Shown in pieces: positions 35,760-49,195 of a stretch of DNA of 64,000 nucleotides. The stretch lies in contig JAQFVV010000111.1 in the NCBI GenBank assembly GCA_028023455.1, forward strand, positions 2,917,909 to 2,981,908, given 5' to 3'. The notes under the pieces were generated by a model. The model was not told the origin of the DNA. It did not search any database and worked only from the letters and a program-made list of their open reading frames with translations. Source of the DNA: Epiperipatus broadwayi. Taxonomy: Eukaryota; Onychophora; Udeonychophora; Euonychophora; Peripatidae. Each line of letters starts with the position of its first letter. The stretch's first letter is position 1. Made by a program: the position numbers and the translations under genes.

Positions 35760-37439
35760 AGTATATATATACTAATATTTTAATACAGGAATAGTTTGAA
35801 ATTTAGATAGGCAGAAGAAGGTTTGATGAGCAGCAGAAAAATTAAATAGAAATTTAATAAATACAGGTATATTACATTACACTGAAGAGAATTGCATAGG
35901 AAGAATTGAGAATTGGAGTGCTAATTTAATGATAGTGTAAAAACAAAAAAGAGGATAATTAAAGTAAAAAAAAAAAACATTTAGTTATGGATATAATGAC
36001 AACATAATAAGAAACACAATTAAACATAAAACAATAAGCAATCCAAGCACAGTGTAAAATTATTCAGAAGAGTTACTAGGTACATTCAATATTGAATAGT
36101 TGTGTGCATTTATAAATAAATGCAACAAAGAAGCAGGGTCATTCTACAGAGAAATGAAGAAATGCAACAAAAAAGAAATATAATTTAAAGAAGTGAAACA
36201 AGAAATAAAAGAAATGCATTTAAAAAGAAAAAATGCAACAGAAAAGGGATATCGATTTTAAAGACATGCATTAAGAAAAAGGAGAATTGAAAAAAACCTC
36301 GAGGCAGTGCAAGAGATTGTCAGCAGCTTAAAAGTGAAAATATCAGTTCAAATACAAAAGCAAATACAACAACAAAAAAAAAGGAGTTTGTAAAAACAAA
36401 AATATTTACTGATTTGCAGAAAATTGTTCAAAAATTTGTTGAGTATAGTGAAAATAAAATACAGGAAAGCATGCAAGGTATTGTAGAAAGAAATGAAAAA
36501 TTAGAAGTAAATGAGGAAGCTAAAAAAAGAATAATGGTTCAGAATCCATTATTTAAAAAACTCAAGAGAAGATGAAAAAACTTAGAAAGTAGTATTTAGC
36601 ATCATAAATAAAATAAAGCTAAGATGAAGAAAGAGATAAATAAAGTACACATTGACAGTACTACTACAAAGAAATATATCATGTATACTGAAGTCATGGT
36701 TATATTCAAAAGTAAAGTTGATATCTTTATTATAGACAATAATTTGAATGATGACACAAATAATGAAAAAAGTTGAAATTGTTGTTTAATATGTTGACTA
36801 AGAAAAGTTGAAGGGGCATTTTATTGTTCTATGTGTTAAGTAGAAGTTGCAAATAATTGTGTAGATGAGATCGAAAGTAATTAAGCTAGAAAATGAATTT
36901 AGCTCTCTTAAGAGAGAGAGAGAGTTATGAACAATGGTATAGTACACTGCATTATAAAGCCTACAAAAGAAACAATACAAGAAAATAAAAAGTGATAAAA
37001 CAGTTTTATAGCAATTTAAATTAAAATCAATTGATTTATATTTTTCAAAGAATTTATTTAAATTTGTTTTTTTAGTAGTCACTTCCTAAATTTTTCATAA
37101 AAAATTCGTTTTTTAACAAATCCAGAGTCATGAAGACAATATATAAATTCACCATCATCACTAAAAAATTTGTAACCATTCAAATTTTTACATTTACTAC
37201 AATGAAGAAGAATACTTATGACAGCCATGATTTAGTAACAAGTTTATGAGTGGTGTTTTTTAAATGTAGAAGATTTTATAGATTTTAATTATTTTATATA
37301 CATTAATATTTAACTACAAGTATAATGTATATACTGAATTTTGCCCACCCTTCTGCTGTATATTTAAATGGACATATTAAAATCCTATATGTGAGGGGTC
37401 TAAGTGACTTAAAGTCAACATGGATATGACAATAATATT
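35760..37439. other. A-rich DNA, nothing recognised
   Basis: 36100-36720 is strikingly purine-rich on the plus strand (AAAGAAATGCAACA-like strings recur at about 36120-36240) but closed by stops. It may be an old low-complexity tract. No gene supported. Confidence 0.4.
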
Positions 37440-37700
37440 GGCATCAACAAACGCTTTGAGGATTCCATCACCAGACTTTCAATAATATGGATGGCTGAAG
37501 AGTTGGAGTGTGGAAAAGATTGAAGCCTGTCCATTAAAGTTTGAAGATTTGCTATCTTAATACAAACTGAGCACTAAATTACTTATATGTGTGAAAGGTT
37601 ATGTTCTGAATCAACTTATGTATATTGCAGATCATTTTATCTTTTTCACATGTATGTGGTCATATGTATTGATTATATAAGATGGAGGGGATATTTGAAG
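37440..37700 (+). mobile_element. Hammerhead retroposon relic, copy E (core deleted)
   Basis: 37488-37590 (GAAGAGTTGGAGTGTGG through CTATCTTAATA and GAGCAC) matches 48911-49000. Downstream, 37640-37680 keeps TATCTTTTTCACATGTATGTG, as in the other copies, but the CTGATGA to GAAA part is missing. Confidence 0.55.
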
Positions 37701-37744
37701 AGAGCCTAAAAGTTTTTTTTTAAATTCATCTAATTTATGCACAT

Positions 37745-38300
37745 TAATAAATTTATTGCCCATATATTAATTATAGTGATATTTCTATACCATTGGGTGT
37801 TATCTTGTGAAATATGTCTGAGAGTAAACTTCATATACAGATATAACGAATTGCATTTACATTCAACGCTCAAAATTAAACAAATCGCAAACATAGTTTC
37901 TGTGTAGATAATTAGATGATTCAAGCCTAGAGTTTACTTTATGAATGAAGATTGTTTGTATGAAATGTATGTATATAAAGAGAGGTTCATATGGAAAATT
38001 TTAACACTGGATAATAGTTCACAATTAATAATTTAAAATATTTGATTGAATACAAATATTTGCCATATACATTAGATAATTTATTACATAAATATTTCTT
38101 ACGGTGTAATAATTCTGTTTAATTGGGCATTATAACGTGGATACAAATTGTCTCCATTTTGAATGAAATATAAATGGTTACGCATTAATAGTTTAATTAC
38201 TATATAGATTACAGATTGTAATTATATTCAGCTTCAAAATCAAACAGGCCACAAACTACATATGCCAGTAGATAATTAAACTATCATTTATGTGGGGGAT
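37745..38300. repeat. Two diverged copies of an unnamed repeat, about 360 bp apart
   Basis: CTCAAAATTAAACAAATCGC with GTAGATAATTAGATGAT (37868-37920) parallels TTCAAAATCAAACAGGCC with GTAGATAATTAAACTAT (38233-38284). A related stretch occurs near 12495-12640. Confidence 0.5.
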
Positions 38301-38661
38301 TTAAATAATCTAATTATAATGCTTTTAATATTATTCATATTAAGAATAAAAACCATTGTAGTGATGATGATCAAAATAATATTCCACACTTAATATTAAA
38401 TATGCATAATTATTCGTAAAGCATTTTTTAATTTCTTTTTTTAGAATCAATTTAAATTAGCTTTAACTGCCACTTTCTTTATAAAAATAATACTTCACAT
38501 TAAATTATTATCTCTAATTATTACCATCTGGATTTATTTATACTATTCCAGCATGTCTAGGGAATTTCATGATTTATCAGGATATATTATTTGAATGAGT
38601 TTAAACAGCAATGCAATTATAATTGTAAACAAAAAAAAAGTCGTCCTAATTATAAAGTAAA

Positions 38662-40300
38662 TAGAATAATGAAATTGTTGCTTATATACTTGCAATTATC
38701 ATAAATTCATAAAATAAAAAAGTACAAAATATTGAAATTAATAAATAATCATGAATATTACATTTAAAGGTAATAATGAATATGCATACATCTATAATAT
38801 TAATCTTAAGGTCTTGTAATATGCGAATATAAAAGCAAAATCTTACCCTTATAAAAAATATTTTAACGATGGATTTTTGTTGCAATTGTAAGCTTATGTT
38901 CTACCTTTTACATACAACTTTTATAAATTTAATATTTATTTCAATTAATCTCCTTAGAAATGAATAATTAGAGATATAACACTAAATCCAACTACAGGCA
39001 AGTATACATTAGGTCTTATAGCAGAGTCCTTTTCTTGGGGTATAGAATAAATAATATTGATATATGGATAAAACTACATAGATGACCGATGCATATTGGA
39101 TTGTTTAATCATTCATAGAAAAATAGTCTTCTGGTAACAAATATTGTCATAATTGCTGAGTTGGATCTAATATTAAAAAATCTTTTTTTAAACAGTCACA
39201 ATGTAAATCTATTCTGTAAGTAAATGTTTTAAGTAGCAGATTTTCTATTCAATAGTTACTGCATTAGACTTAATTGGCTGGGTATGGGCCTTTGTTTTTC
39301 TCCTTTCTTGTTGATAGCAACTGCTGTATTTATTGTTAAGCATTTTCTAAATCAAAGTAAAATAATTGTTGTTTTTCAGACCTATTTATATATTTTTGTC
39401 TCATTATCCTAAATCTTATATGGTGTTTATTTTTGATTCCCTTGATTAATATGGTTATTGCTCTGGATGAACTAATGAATTCTGTATTAATTTTTATACC
39501 AGAATGTTTTTTTTTTTTTTTTTTTTTTTTTACAAAATACCATTTATTTCAAATTTGAATATCATATTTAATTTTACAAAACATGTTTTTTTTTTTTTTT
39601 TAAGTGTCATATCATCGGCCGGGACGCGAACCCGCAACCTGGGCAACTGCCTGCAAATGCAAGGCAGTCGCGCTGACCTCTCGACCACCAATGCAAGACA
39701 TGTTTTTTTTTTTCACTTTCAAATAATTGTTTTACAAACAATTATTAAAATAATTTTTATTTATGCTGACAAAAAATAAAATGAAGATAAAAAAAAGAAA
39801 ATTTTAATGCTTTATAAATTTTTAATAAACTATTTGTATTTGCCATCCAATTTCCCACACGCAGAAGAAATATTATTTAAGCCTCTTCCCGAAAATTAAT
39901 CTGAAGGATCATAGAACAGGATACATTTTTACTTTCTTCTTTCTTTTAAAAACTATATTTATTTCATTTATATATATATAAAACTTAAATTAATTTTTTT
40001 CTATTTCTTGCCCTTCATTATATGCGTTGTAATTTTACTATTTTTAATTTCACTCGGCAGTACATGTCTTTATGAAATATTGCATGGCTTTATTAAATCT
40101 ATAAACCAATTTTCTTTTAATTTCTTAAATTGATGTAATTAATATACTTATCACATATTCATGCAGAAACATAAAATTGACAAATAAATTTATAAGCAGT
40201 TTTTAATAATTTTAAAACATGGCAACTGTATAATACAAATGATTTTGCTTACAATTGATTTAAAATCATAATATATTCATATTTCATTTGTATTGTTATA
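38662..40300. repeat. Old dispersed repeat, copy 2 (partner 7395-8960)
   Basis: Collinear with copy 1; see there. It carries later insertions: a T-run at about 39507-39531 and a SINE at 39601-39697. Confidence 0.75.
39586..39697 (-). mobile_element. tRNA-derived SINE, minus strand, inside the old repeat
   Basis: On the minus strand: TGGTGGTCGAGAGGTCAGC (box A region), an anticodon-arm-like hairpin, GCGGGTTCGCGTCCC (box B), then GATGATATGACACTTA and a poly(A) tail (T-run at 39586-39600 on plus). ACATG plus T-run is repeated on both sides (39581 and 39698), a likely target duplication. Copy 1 of the host repeat (about 8270) lacks the insert. Transcribed by RNA polymerase III in known SINE families. 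Confidence 0.8.
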
Positions 40301-40631
40301 AAACAATGAACAGATGTGGGCTCAACCTTATAATGTTTAGTTATTACCTATATTGAGTGAAACTTTGTTTATAGCAGATCAAATTAGAATTTAACCTATG
40401 TTATTATTACTTGTTGGATTGTCTATCTTTATAAGGTCTGAGACAGCAAATCCAATAGGCGTTTTATATTTACTCATATTGATAGCTCTTAGAAATGGAA
40501 ATCATTTCCTTTTTTGAAATATAGTTTAAAAGTGTTACATTAATATATAAATGTAAATGATTTCAGTGAGGAATTACAGATAAATTCCAGATTATATATT
40601 TTTAAAAACAAATATATTAATACAACTTTCA

Positions 40632-40719
40632 AAATAAGTGGTTAGCACAGCTGCCTTACAAGCAGTTGTCCCGGGGTTCGCTTCCCGGCCGACACTTTGA
40701 CACATTAAAAATAGTAATG

Positions 40720-40760
<41 letters not shown>
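40632..40760 (+). mobile_element. tRNA-Val-like SINE with (TAA)n tail
   Basis: GTGGTTAGCACAGCTGCC, anticodon loop CTTACAA (TAC), GGGGTTCGCTTCCC, then CGACACTTTGACACATTAAAA and (ATA)n to about 40760. The D-arm, anticodon arm and T-arm order matches tRNA-Val(UAC), but the 5' and 3' acceptor halves do not pair, so this is a SINE head rather than a tRNA gene. It shares the TGACACNTTAAAA tail with the SINEs at 39601 and 56071. Confidence 0.8.
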
Positions 40761-42307
40761 TTTGACAAGTGATTTTTATTATTATTTATAGCTTTGGCAC
40801 ATACTCGATGAAAAATTTGTTGAAATTGCACTTTTAATAATAATTTTACCACAACTCTAAAATCTAATTAATCTAAATTCAACCTAATAACTCAGATTCA
40901 AGTAAAAATATATAACGGTAAGTAATTTTATTTAGTAGTCTTCTTTCCCTTTTTTCTTCTAAAAATTAAAGAAAGAAAATTCATTGTATATAAAAACGTT
41001 TTTCTATAACTTAATGCATTTTATTTATGTGCTATTTAAAAATAAGTTAAATCTCGATGAAATAAATTATTTAAATTATTAAAAATAAAATAGTATGACT
41101 TAAAAAAATTATTCGAGGAAAAACACAACACTTTTATTTCAGAATAAGTTTATTATCAATTGGCAATAAAGATATACATGCAAATTAATTATTGATGTAA
41201 TTTAATACAATTTATCTGTGTGCAATTTAAAAAATAAGTATAATCTTGACAAATTAAATTATTTAAATCAATTTAAATAGAATGCTATTATAAAAAAATA
41301 TTTTGAATTTTATTATTCATTGACAAGTTGAGATAGCTAGGCAATAATGTTTGACTATTTTCGCTGTGATTTATCATTGATTGTTACATTTAGCACAAAT
41401 TAATTCAGTTACAAGCTTTAATATCTATTTTATAAATATTTTTGAGCAATGAGGCTCAGAGGTACAATTATAGACCGATGAAGCTACTTATGTCATTAAC
41501 TAAATATTATGTTGAAATTAGAAATTAAGCTAAGTATCTTTATAGCTTTTATATATATAAATTAAAACGCTATATAAAAGCTTATTGACTAATTTAGTGA
41601 AGGCATACATTTACGTTTAAACACACACACACATATATATATATATATTAAGTTTATAAATAAGCAGGTTGAGATGTTTAGAAAATAAAATACTATAATA
41701 ATAGATCATTAGACGGGTAATTTTGCCATAGCTTTTCCTTCTTGTAGTGCGAATAGTTATAATGTGATATATTTCGAATTACTACCATAGAATGTAATAC
41801 TTTCTGATGTTTAAATCTACATTGTACAAGGCAAAAATTTTGTATATTATATAACTAGTGCGGATATATTGGTAACTAAGGAGAGCGCTCTTCCTAAGTG
41901 ACTATAAGTAATTGAATTGCCAATTAGTTACAGCGTTAAATGAATTAAGCAGTATAAGTATGGCTGCATTATACCACAATCTTTGTTGATGGATAGATAA
42001 TTGTTAATAAAACTTTAATCAGAGTAGTCCAATTAGTTACAAAAAATTGTTTTTGGAAGAGTAGTCTCTATAGTTATATAAGTTTATACACACATATAAA
42101 GTAAACAACTTTTAAATAATCTAACTTAGAATTAAGATATTATCAACAACTAAATCATGAAAGAGAAGACAGATTATCTGCATATGCTAGATAGTGAAGT
42201 TTAAGCAATATTTTACTTTTTTATACTTTCTAACTAATAGTGTCAAGATATCCACTTCCAACTAATATTCAATAATTATCTAGATTAAAAACCAGATCAG
42301 ATTTGAA
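40761..42307. other. AT-rich DNA, nothing recognised
   Basis: Contains a compound (AC)n(AT)n tract at about 41621-41650. No gene supported. Confidence 0.5.
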
Positions 42308-42440
42308 CCTAGACTGTATACATGGTTTAGATATGCTATCATTTTACCATAAAGTTCTAACATAAATAATCCACCTAGACTGCATACATGGTTTAGATAT
42401 ACTATCATTTTACCATAAAGTTCTAACATAAATAATCCAA
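42308..42440. repeat. Tandem duplication, 66 bp unit, two copies
   Basis: Unit starts CCTAGACTG at 42308 and 42374. The copies differ by only two or three bases over GGTTTAGATATRCTATC and ATAAATAATCC, so the duplication is recent. Confidence 0.9.
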
Positions 42441-42879
42441 ATATGCATAATACTAAACTGGATTAAAGGTATTCAGTAACTTACTAATAATGTTGAATTG
42501 ATTGGATAATCAAATCATTAATAAAATATATTTACAATATTTGACAGCACAATTGTTTCTGATCGCAGCATAGCACATCAGTTGGGCATAAGATTATCTG
42601 CTAGTGTACTTTGATATAATATGCAAAATCTTTTTACACAAATATCAAATCAAAGATTTCTCTAGTTGTAAAGCATGAAATAATCATTGTTCAATCTTAA
42701 TAATCTAAACATTATGATGAAATTGTTTAAGGAAGTGTTGAAATCAATTACAAATTTTAATACTTTAATCTTTACACAAAGATTAAAATTACAGGCTTAA
42801 AATCTTAGTTTTAATTTTTTACATTTGTAATTTTAAGTTTTAAAAAGATATTAAAGCATGTTTAAAATATTTTCAATAA

Positions 42880-43090
42880 TTATTCTGGTTGTTTATATCT
42901 GTGGAAATAGTAATCTAGATCAACTGATGATTGCTGTTTTAGCATGAAATACATATATTGGTGATTATTCATCTTTTCAACATGTGTGTGATCAGGTGAG
43001 TCAGCAATATGATATGGCACTGAAAGTAGTGGATCGTGTGGAAGTCCGAGTTTGAATTCCGCATATATTACATATATAAATGCAGGTTTA
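42880..43090 (+). mobile_element. Hammerhead-bearing short retroposon, copy C
   Basis: CTGATGA at 42924-42930, stem II TGCT / AGCA, GAAA at 42946-42949, stem III ATA-CA-TAT, then TTGGT pairing with ATCAA. The stem II closing pair is U-U rather than G-C, so activity is doubtful. Downstream, GATATGGCACTGAAAG and GAGTTTGAATTCC resemble polymerase III boxes A and B. The minus-strand 73-codon frame over it is an artefact. Confidence 0.65.
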
Positions 43091-45983
43091 AGCCTGTACA
43101 ATGTATTAATAATTATTTTGATAAAAAATGAAAATAACCTTAAAAGTTATTTCACATTTAATTTATATTGAAAAATAAAAAAAAAAACACATCTGATTCT
43201 TGTATTATTTTAATTTTGTTGGAAATATCAGTATGTATAAAAAATATATTGTTTTTATTGATAAAAATATTGAAATTTATGAAAATATATTAAAAATATG
43301 GAAAAAATTTCAAATTAAATATTTCTATTTTTTTTTGCTAACAAAATTTGAATTATCTTATTGCTTTATGTGAGAAACAAATATATATGTTGCATTGTAA
43401 AATACTGAATCAAGAAGTATATGGTATTATATATTAATTATGTAATGACTGATTAAATGACATTTATCTATAAAAATGAAAACTAAAATATTTTTATAAA
43501 TAAACTGTTTAGCAGGAAAAACAACTGAATAAGTAATTATTACTAAAATATTATCAGTCTAGAACAGTAACACAGTGAACTAAATAAAAGAAACAACAAC
43601 ATTCTGCTTAGCATTTGGAAATTTTTTTAACTCTTTAAATCTCACAATAAATTTGTAGAAACTCTGCTGCCATTACATTTTCCCTCATGTGCATTTCATA
43701 TAAAACCATTGTATTTTGTTGTTCAAAAATTACATTTATGTAGTAGAAAAGATAAATATAGCCGGAAGATCAGCACTTCAACAAATTCCATTAGTAGATC
43801 TAATGTTTATAAAAGGAAAGAAAATAAGAAATTTTTGTTTTTTGTTTACAACTGTAATATATAAATAATTATTTTGTACTTTAAAATTTAACTATCTTTA
43901 ATATGAAGCTTGAGATGGAAAATATGAAATTATAGCATTATTTTATATTCACATATACATTTTTAAAACTGAAAATACATTTAATATAAATATTTATATT
44001 ATAATGGTTGACAGAACATCCCTAACCTAATCTTTCATACCAGAGCGCCGCTAAGCTATTAGAACCAAGAAAATTTATATAGTAGGCAGATACGCATGGG
44101 AGAGGTTATTCTTTTATCGAACCGAAAGCCCCAATCACTAGCTCAGGGAGAAGCTGAGTTTAAAATATCACTGTATATTCAAATTAATTTTTAATTTTAA
44201 ATATTAATGAAATAAATTACTTCCAAAATTTAATTAAACAAAACATTTTATTATTCTGCACACACACACACACACACATTAAAAGGAAAATTCTGAAAAT
44301 TAAATTAACTGGTGGCAATACTGTATGGAGAGTTTTGCTCTGTTTAGTGAAGATGTTTGTTTTAAATTATATGCACAGATGGGTAGAAGCATTTCCTATA
44401 GTTAATACAATTTTAATATTTTACTAAGCATGAATATGCTACATAGATTATGCATATAACCAACCCAATTTTAAAATCTCATGTTTAAACCAATGCTAGC
44501 TTACTGGTATATCGATGTGACCAATGCAAAATGAGATTATTAGCATAACACAATCATGCTAACAGGAATTTATATCTGTAGCATGATATCATTAGAGAAA
44601 TAATGAAACATGGTGGGAAGAAATGAGCACCCATGGTCATTAATAAATTTCACCAACAAATAGGAATGATCCACTGCCCAATAGGTGATATAAAAATGAA
44701 ATTATTAAAATATATATAGAAGAGATGCTCTGTAAAAGGGGATAGGGGTCTTTTCCAACTTACTGTCCCAGTCAGAGCATAAGAAAATCAATGGCATCGA
44801 AAATACGTCTACGACCATTGACAACATGATGACTACACTTTTTGGACATATGTTCAGGTGGGTATTATGCCCTGTATGCTAATGCGGTACAAGGGAATGA
44901 GTATCCAATGCACCTACTCAGATTACATTGACATAAAACATCCATACATCTATCCACTAGCACTGATTTAACTACGAAACAATTAGCCCAAAATTAACAC
45001 ACCTTAAACTAACATTGTCTTATGAATCTATGCAGCCATTGACACTTATTTTAAATTATTAATTTAAAAGAAATTTACGAGAATGAAAATGATATCAAAC
45101 ACATATATAAAAATATAATAAATAATTTAAAATTTTAGTCAGATAAAAGATTTCTTTTAAAATTAAATGACGTTTAAAATTACTACTTGAAAAAGTTCAT
45201 ATTATATAATTAATTTTCATATTTCATTTAAAACAAAAGTTTATACTTTCCAATGGTGTAGGTAAAGTCCGTCTTGGCAGTCCTTGACACAATTCAAAAT
45301 TCTTTCCATTTCATATTGTTCTAGATGAAGACAAGTCCATTGCTGGCCAGTTTTTAAGAACCATCATATTTTCAGCTGGTGCAATTACGGTAAATGTAAA
45401 TTATTGCTGATCCCCAATACACTTATAAATATATTTAAAGAACACGCAATCAGCAAGAGCAATCAAAATCTAAATATCAACTTCAAAGTTTTCTTTTTAT
45501 ATTTTTTGGAATTCTTATTATCAAATTCCAGAATCGATCTTGCCTGCATGCTGTTCTTATTGGTGATGATGACTTTTCTCTAAGAACTGTATGTTTATTT
45601 CCATTGTTATTGGTCAGCTTTATTTAGAGTGGGAACTCAAAATTTTATCACTAGTATTTTTTTTAAAATTTATCTCTTATCTGATTTTATGCCCAAGGAT
45701 CTGTTTGCTATTACGTCAATATAGAAAATCATTTCCCATTCTAAGATTAAAAATAACTAATTAACAGCTTTTTTTTAATTCTTTTATATTAAAACAATCT
45801 TGTTTTTAGATTTTAAACTTTAAATTATATAATTAGTTTGCCATCTGTGCATTATATATATATTAATTTAAATAAAATTATTAAATTCTCTTATATATAT
45901 ATACTTGAGGATGATTTTATATTTTTTCCACTTTTATTTCAAAGTGATGTAATGGCATGTACTTATTCCATTACAACATGAAA
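43091..45983. other. AT-rich DNA with two less A+T-rich patches
   Basis: 44020-44160 and 44720-44960 are richer in G+C and may be old transposon or gene fragments, but hold no frame. (CA)n at about 44259-44278. Confidence 0.4.
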
Positions 45984-46565
45984 TAGAATCAGTGCATGTC
46001 ACTAACTGAAATTTAAATAGAAATATTTTTAACACTCTGCAGCTACATTTTATTCAGCAGTGCTACCTTGTAAACATAGATAAAGTCTGAATTTAACATA
46101 ATAAGCAAAAAGTAACCTCTTATCTGCAAGTTTGTTATGTAAATTAAAATTCAGATCTATTTAAACAAAAAGTGTAGAATTAAGTCATCAAACAATGATT
46201 AATACAATAGTAATTTTAAACTTTGAAATCTCATAAATATAAAATATAAAAAATAGAACCGGCACATATCACTAGCCAAAATTCAAATATAAAATATCTT
46301 TGCCATCCCCCTGTTTCATTTTTTTGGCAGTGTTCTATTGTAAATAAAGATAAAGTCTGAATGTAATGACACAGGCAAAAGATAATCTCTTGTCTGTAAG
46401 ACAGTAAGTTGTTATATAAATTGAAATTCAGATTTATTTAAATAAAGAGCCAATGATCTTAATTTGCTAATAAACATGCCTACATAATTTACATATACAA
46501 AGAAAGACTAATACAATAGTCATTTTAAACTTTGAAATCTCCTAAAGACAAATATATAAAAAATA
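45984..46565. repeat. Diverged tandem duplication, units about 270-310 bp
   Basis: Unit 1 (about 45984-46255) and unit 2 (about 46256-46565) share AGAAYCRGYRCAT, GATAAAGTCTGAAT, CTCTTRTCTG, AAATTCAGATYTATTTAAA, ACAATAGTMATTTTAAACTT and TTGAAATCTC in the same order. Confidence 0.75.
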
Positions 46566-46923
46566 GAATCAGTGAATAAACATATAAATGTGGAAAATGT
46601 TCATGTAATGACTAAAGACATTTTCAAAAATAATATTTCTAGTTAAGCATCAATCACAGCCAATAATACCTTTTTGTCAGAATTAGTAATTAGACAAATA
46701 TATTTAAAAATAACATCCAGCTGAATTATTTTCTTTACTAGCTAGTATCCAACAACAATTTAATTTTGCAAAATAAAATTAAATACTTTTTCTTAGTAAG
46801 TATGTGTAGTGATTCACATTAAAATTTTTTGAATATATTTGCTTTTAGCAAAAATTTATTTAATTATAATCAATAGAAAGTGTCTTGTTCTTTGAAAAAT
46901 TAAAAATAAAATTCTACATAATT

Positions 46924-47239
46924 CATTCATTTATTTGTGATATGTTGGACTATTTCCATCATTTATGAGTGAATGTTGAATGTATAGAAAATTTTAAACT
47001 TTATTTAAACTTTTCAAATACAAACAACTTGTTAGTAATAACACACAAATAGACAATACAGATATAAAAAAGGTATTATTGTTATTACTAACAAATTGTT
47101 TGTATTTGAAAAGTTTAAATAAAGTTTAAAATTTTCTATACATTCAATATTCACTCATAAATGATGGAAATAGTCCAACATATCACATCTTATAATATAC
47201 CATCATTACAAACCTTCAGACAAATACATTCATTTATTT
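46924..47239. mobile_element. Fold-back insertion, 107 bp arms, 13 bp target duplication
   Basis: CATTCATTTATTT at 46924-46936 and 47227-47239. Arms about 46936-47042 and 47081-47187 are nearly perfect inverses around a 38 bp loop. A 39 bp unpaired tail (47188-47226) sits on the right. The left arm matches 63339-63430, where it lies downstream of a PLE-like GIY-YIG coding piece on the minus strand, so the arms are probably the 3' UTR of that PLE family, again with outward-facing 3' ends. Confidence 0.85.
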
Positions 47240-48879
47240 ATTTTGATTTTTGTAAAATTAAATATTTATTTTTCAGTAAATAAGTAATGTTTATATTTAG
47301 CTTTTATTTGAATTTTTGTTTTTTAGGAAAAAAATAATCAATTAAAAAGTGACTAATGACAAATAATCAATGATTAAAAATCACATTCATTTTTGTTTTT
47401 AAATTATAAATAAAATTGTAATGCTTTAAAAAGTAATTTTATTGATTAAATATATATTTTTAACAAAATTCATTTTACTTATAAAAATTTTTTTAAGAAT
47501 AATTTTCTTCAAAAAAATATATTTTTAAATTGAAGGCTAACTAATTTTTTTTGATAGATTTTTATTTTTACTTATTTATTTTTATTTGCAATGTTGTTAT
47601 ATTATTTTTAAGATTACTTTTTATTTCTACACTTATATTTATGACATTTTTTTTTAAATGTAAAAATTTAGTAAAGAATAAGTTTTATTTGTTAAAATTA
47701 AAAACACAGTAAATAGTCACCAAATTTTCATATATGGTTCTAAAGTAAATTCTTTATGTTTTTGATATACTATAAATTATTCAAAATAAAATAAAAAGGA
47801 TTTTGTAATTTAAATTTATTTTTTATTTAATTTTTAATTCTGAAAAAATAATATGAATTTCAATGTAAAAAATAATTTTATTTTTAAAAAGTATTAAGCT
47901 AGTTCAATACATTTAATATATTTTCCACTTTAAAGAAATTAAAAAAGAAATAATTAAAAATTATTTTTGAACCTATTTATTTTGATGATAAGTAAAGTAA
48001 CATCAACTGTTGTACTGAAGTTATAATTTTATTTTTATTACTTTAAAAATAACAATATTTAATCATTTTTCTTATCATTCTTTATATATTTAGCATATAA
48101 TATAAACATTGAGGACTTGCTAAATCACAACAAATGTTGTTACCAGCTGACTTTGGGCTGGTTATGTTTGGGATTACCATTAAATGCATTAACATTAGTG
48201 CTATTTTAATGATTCATAGCATATATGCATGAACTGATGCTCACTGTATATGAAAATCAAATATAGAATCTAAGTAATGAGATCAATCAAAATGTTTTAA
48301 CTTGTTAAACTATTTATGAACTTTGTAACATATATATAAAACATAGATGAATGAAATGTGCTATGATGAAATAATTTACTAATTATACATAATGTTTATA
48401 CATGCAGTCTATTTTACATGTGTGTGAAAATTGAAATCATAAAACTACTGTTGTAAAAACACATTCTATATACTAGTGTTAAAGAAAATATTTAAAAATC
48501 TGTTATAATTAAAAAAAAGTTTTTTTAGTAATTAACAAATTAACATTCTGTTAGATAAAAATTTAATAGGAATAGTCTGATAATGAAAGTCAATATTTTC
48601 TTTTTCTTTCTGAACTTAAATATAACAGCTGTATATTAAAAAAAACTGAAAACCAATATGTGATAATTATAAACCTCCTTAAGTGTAGTTAGTTTTTATG
48701 TGAATTGATAGTTTGTCCTTTGAAATTCTGCCCTGGGAATAGAGTCAACTTTAATAGAAATAGCCTTGGGAGCATTTAATTAACGATTTGATAATCTACT
48801 ATAAGTTAACTACTACTGATGTGAACTAACTGTGATAACAAATTTAAACAAATGTATAAAAATTTGAGTATGACCAAAC
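47240..48879. other. Very A+T-rich DNA, nothing recognised
   Basis: Homopolymer-like A/T strings; no frame, RNA gene or repeat edge supported. Confidence 0.5.
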
Positions 48880-49195
48880 TTATATTTCCATCATCAGATT
48901 TTTAATTGGACGGACAGTTGAAGAGTTGGAGTGTGGAGTAGATTGAAACCTGTCCATTAAAGTATGAGTATTGGCTATCTTAATATATATCTGAGCACTT
49001 ATAACATATATGTGTAGAGATGGTAATCTGGACCAACTGATGATTGCTGGTTTAGCATGAAATATGTATATCGGTGATTATCTTTTCAACATATATGTAT
49101 TCAAGTCTATCAGTGTTATGAGATAGTGTGGAGAGTGGTGGGTTCATGTGAAAGTCTGTGCTCATATACCCATATATTACATATATAGACACATG
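48880..49195 (+). mobile_element. Hammerhead-bearing short retroposon, copy D
   Basis: Upstream 48911-49000 is shared with copy E. The hammerhead is at about 49018-49085: GGTAATC / GATTATC stem I, CTGATGA (49037-49043), stem II TGCT / AGCA, GAAA (49059-49062), stem III ATA-TG-TAT. The stem II closing pair is U-U and one stem I pair is lost, so the ribozyme is weakened. Confidence 0.65.

Noticed and set aside
40632-40700. A genuine tRNA-Val gene
   Set aside because: Acceptor stem halves do not pair, a retroposon tail follows, and two diverged relatives exist.
42880-43101. 73-residue minus-strand frame
   Set aside because: Crosses the hammerhead retroposon copy C; no motif.
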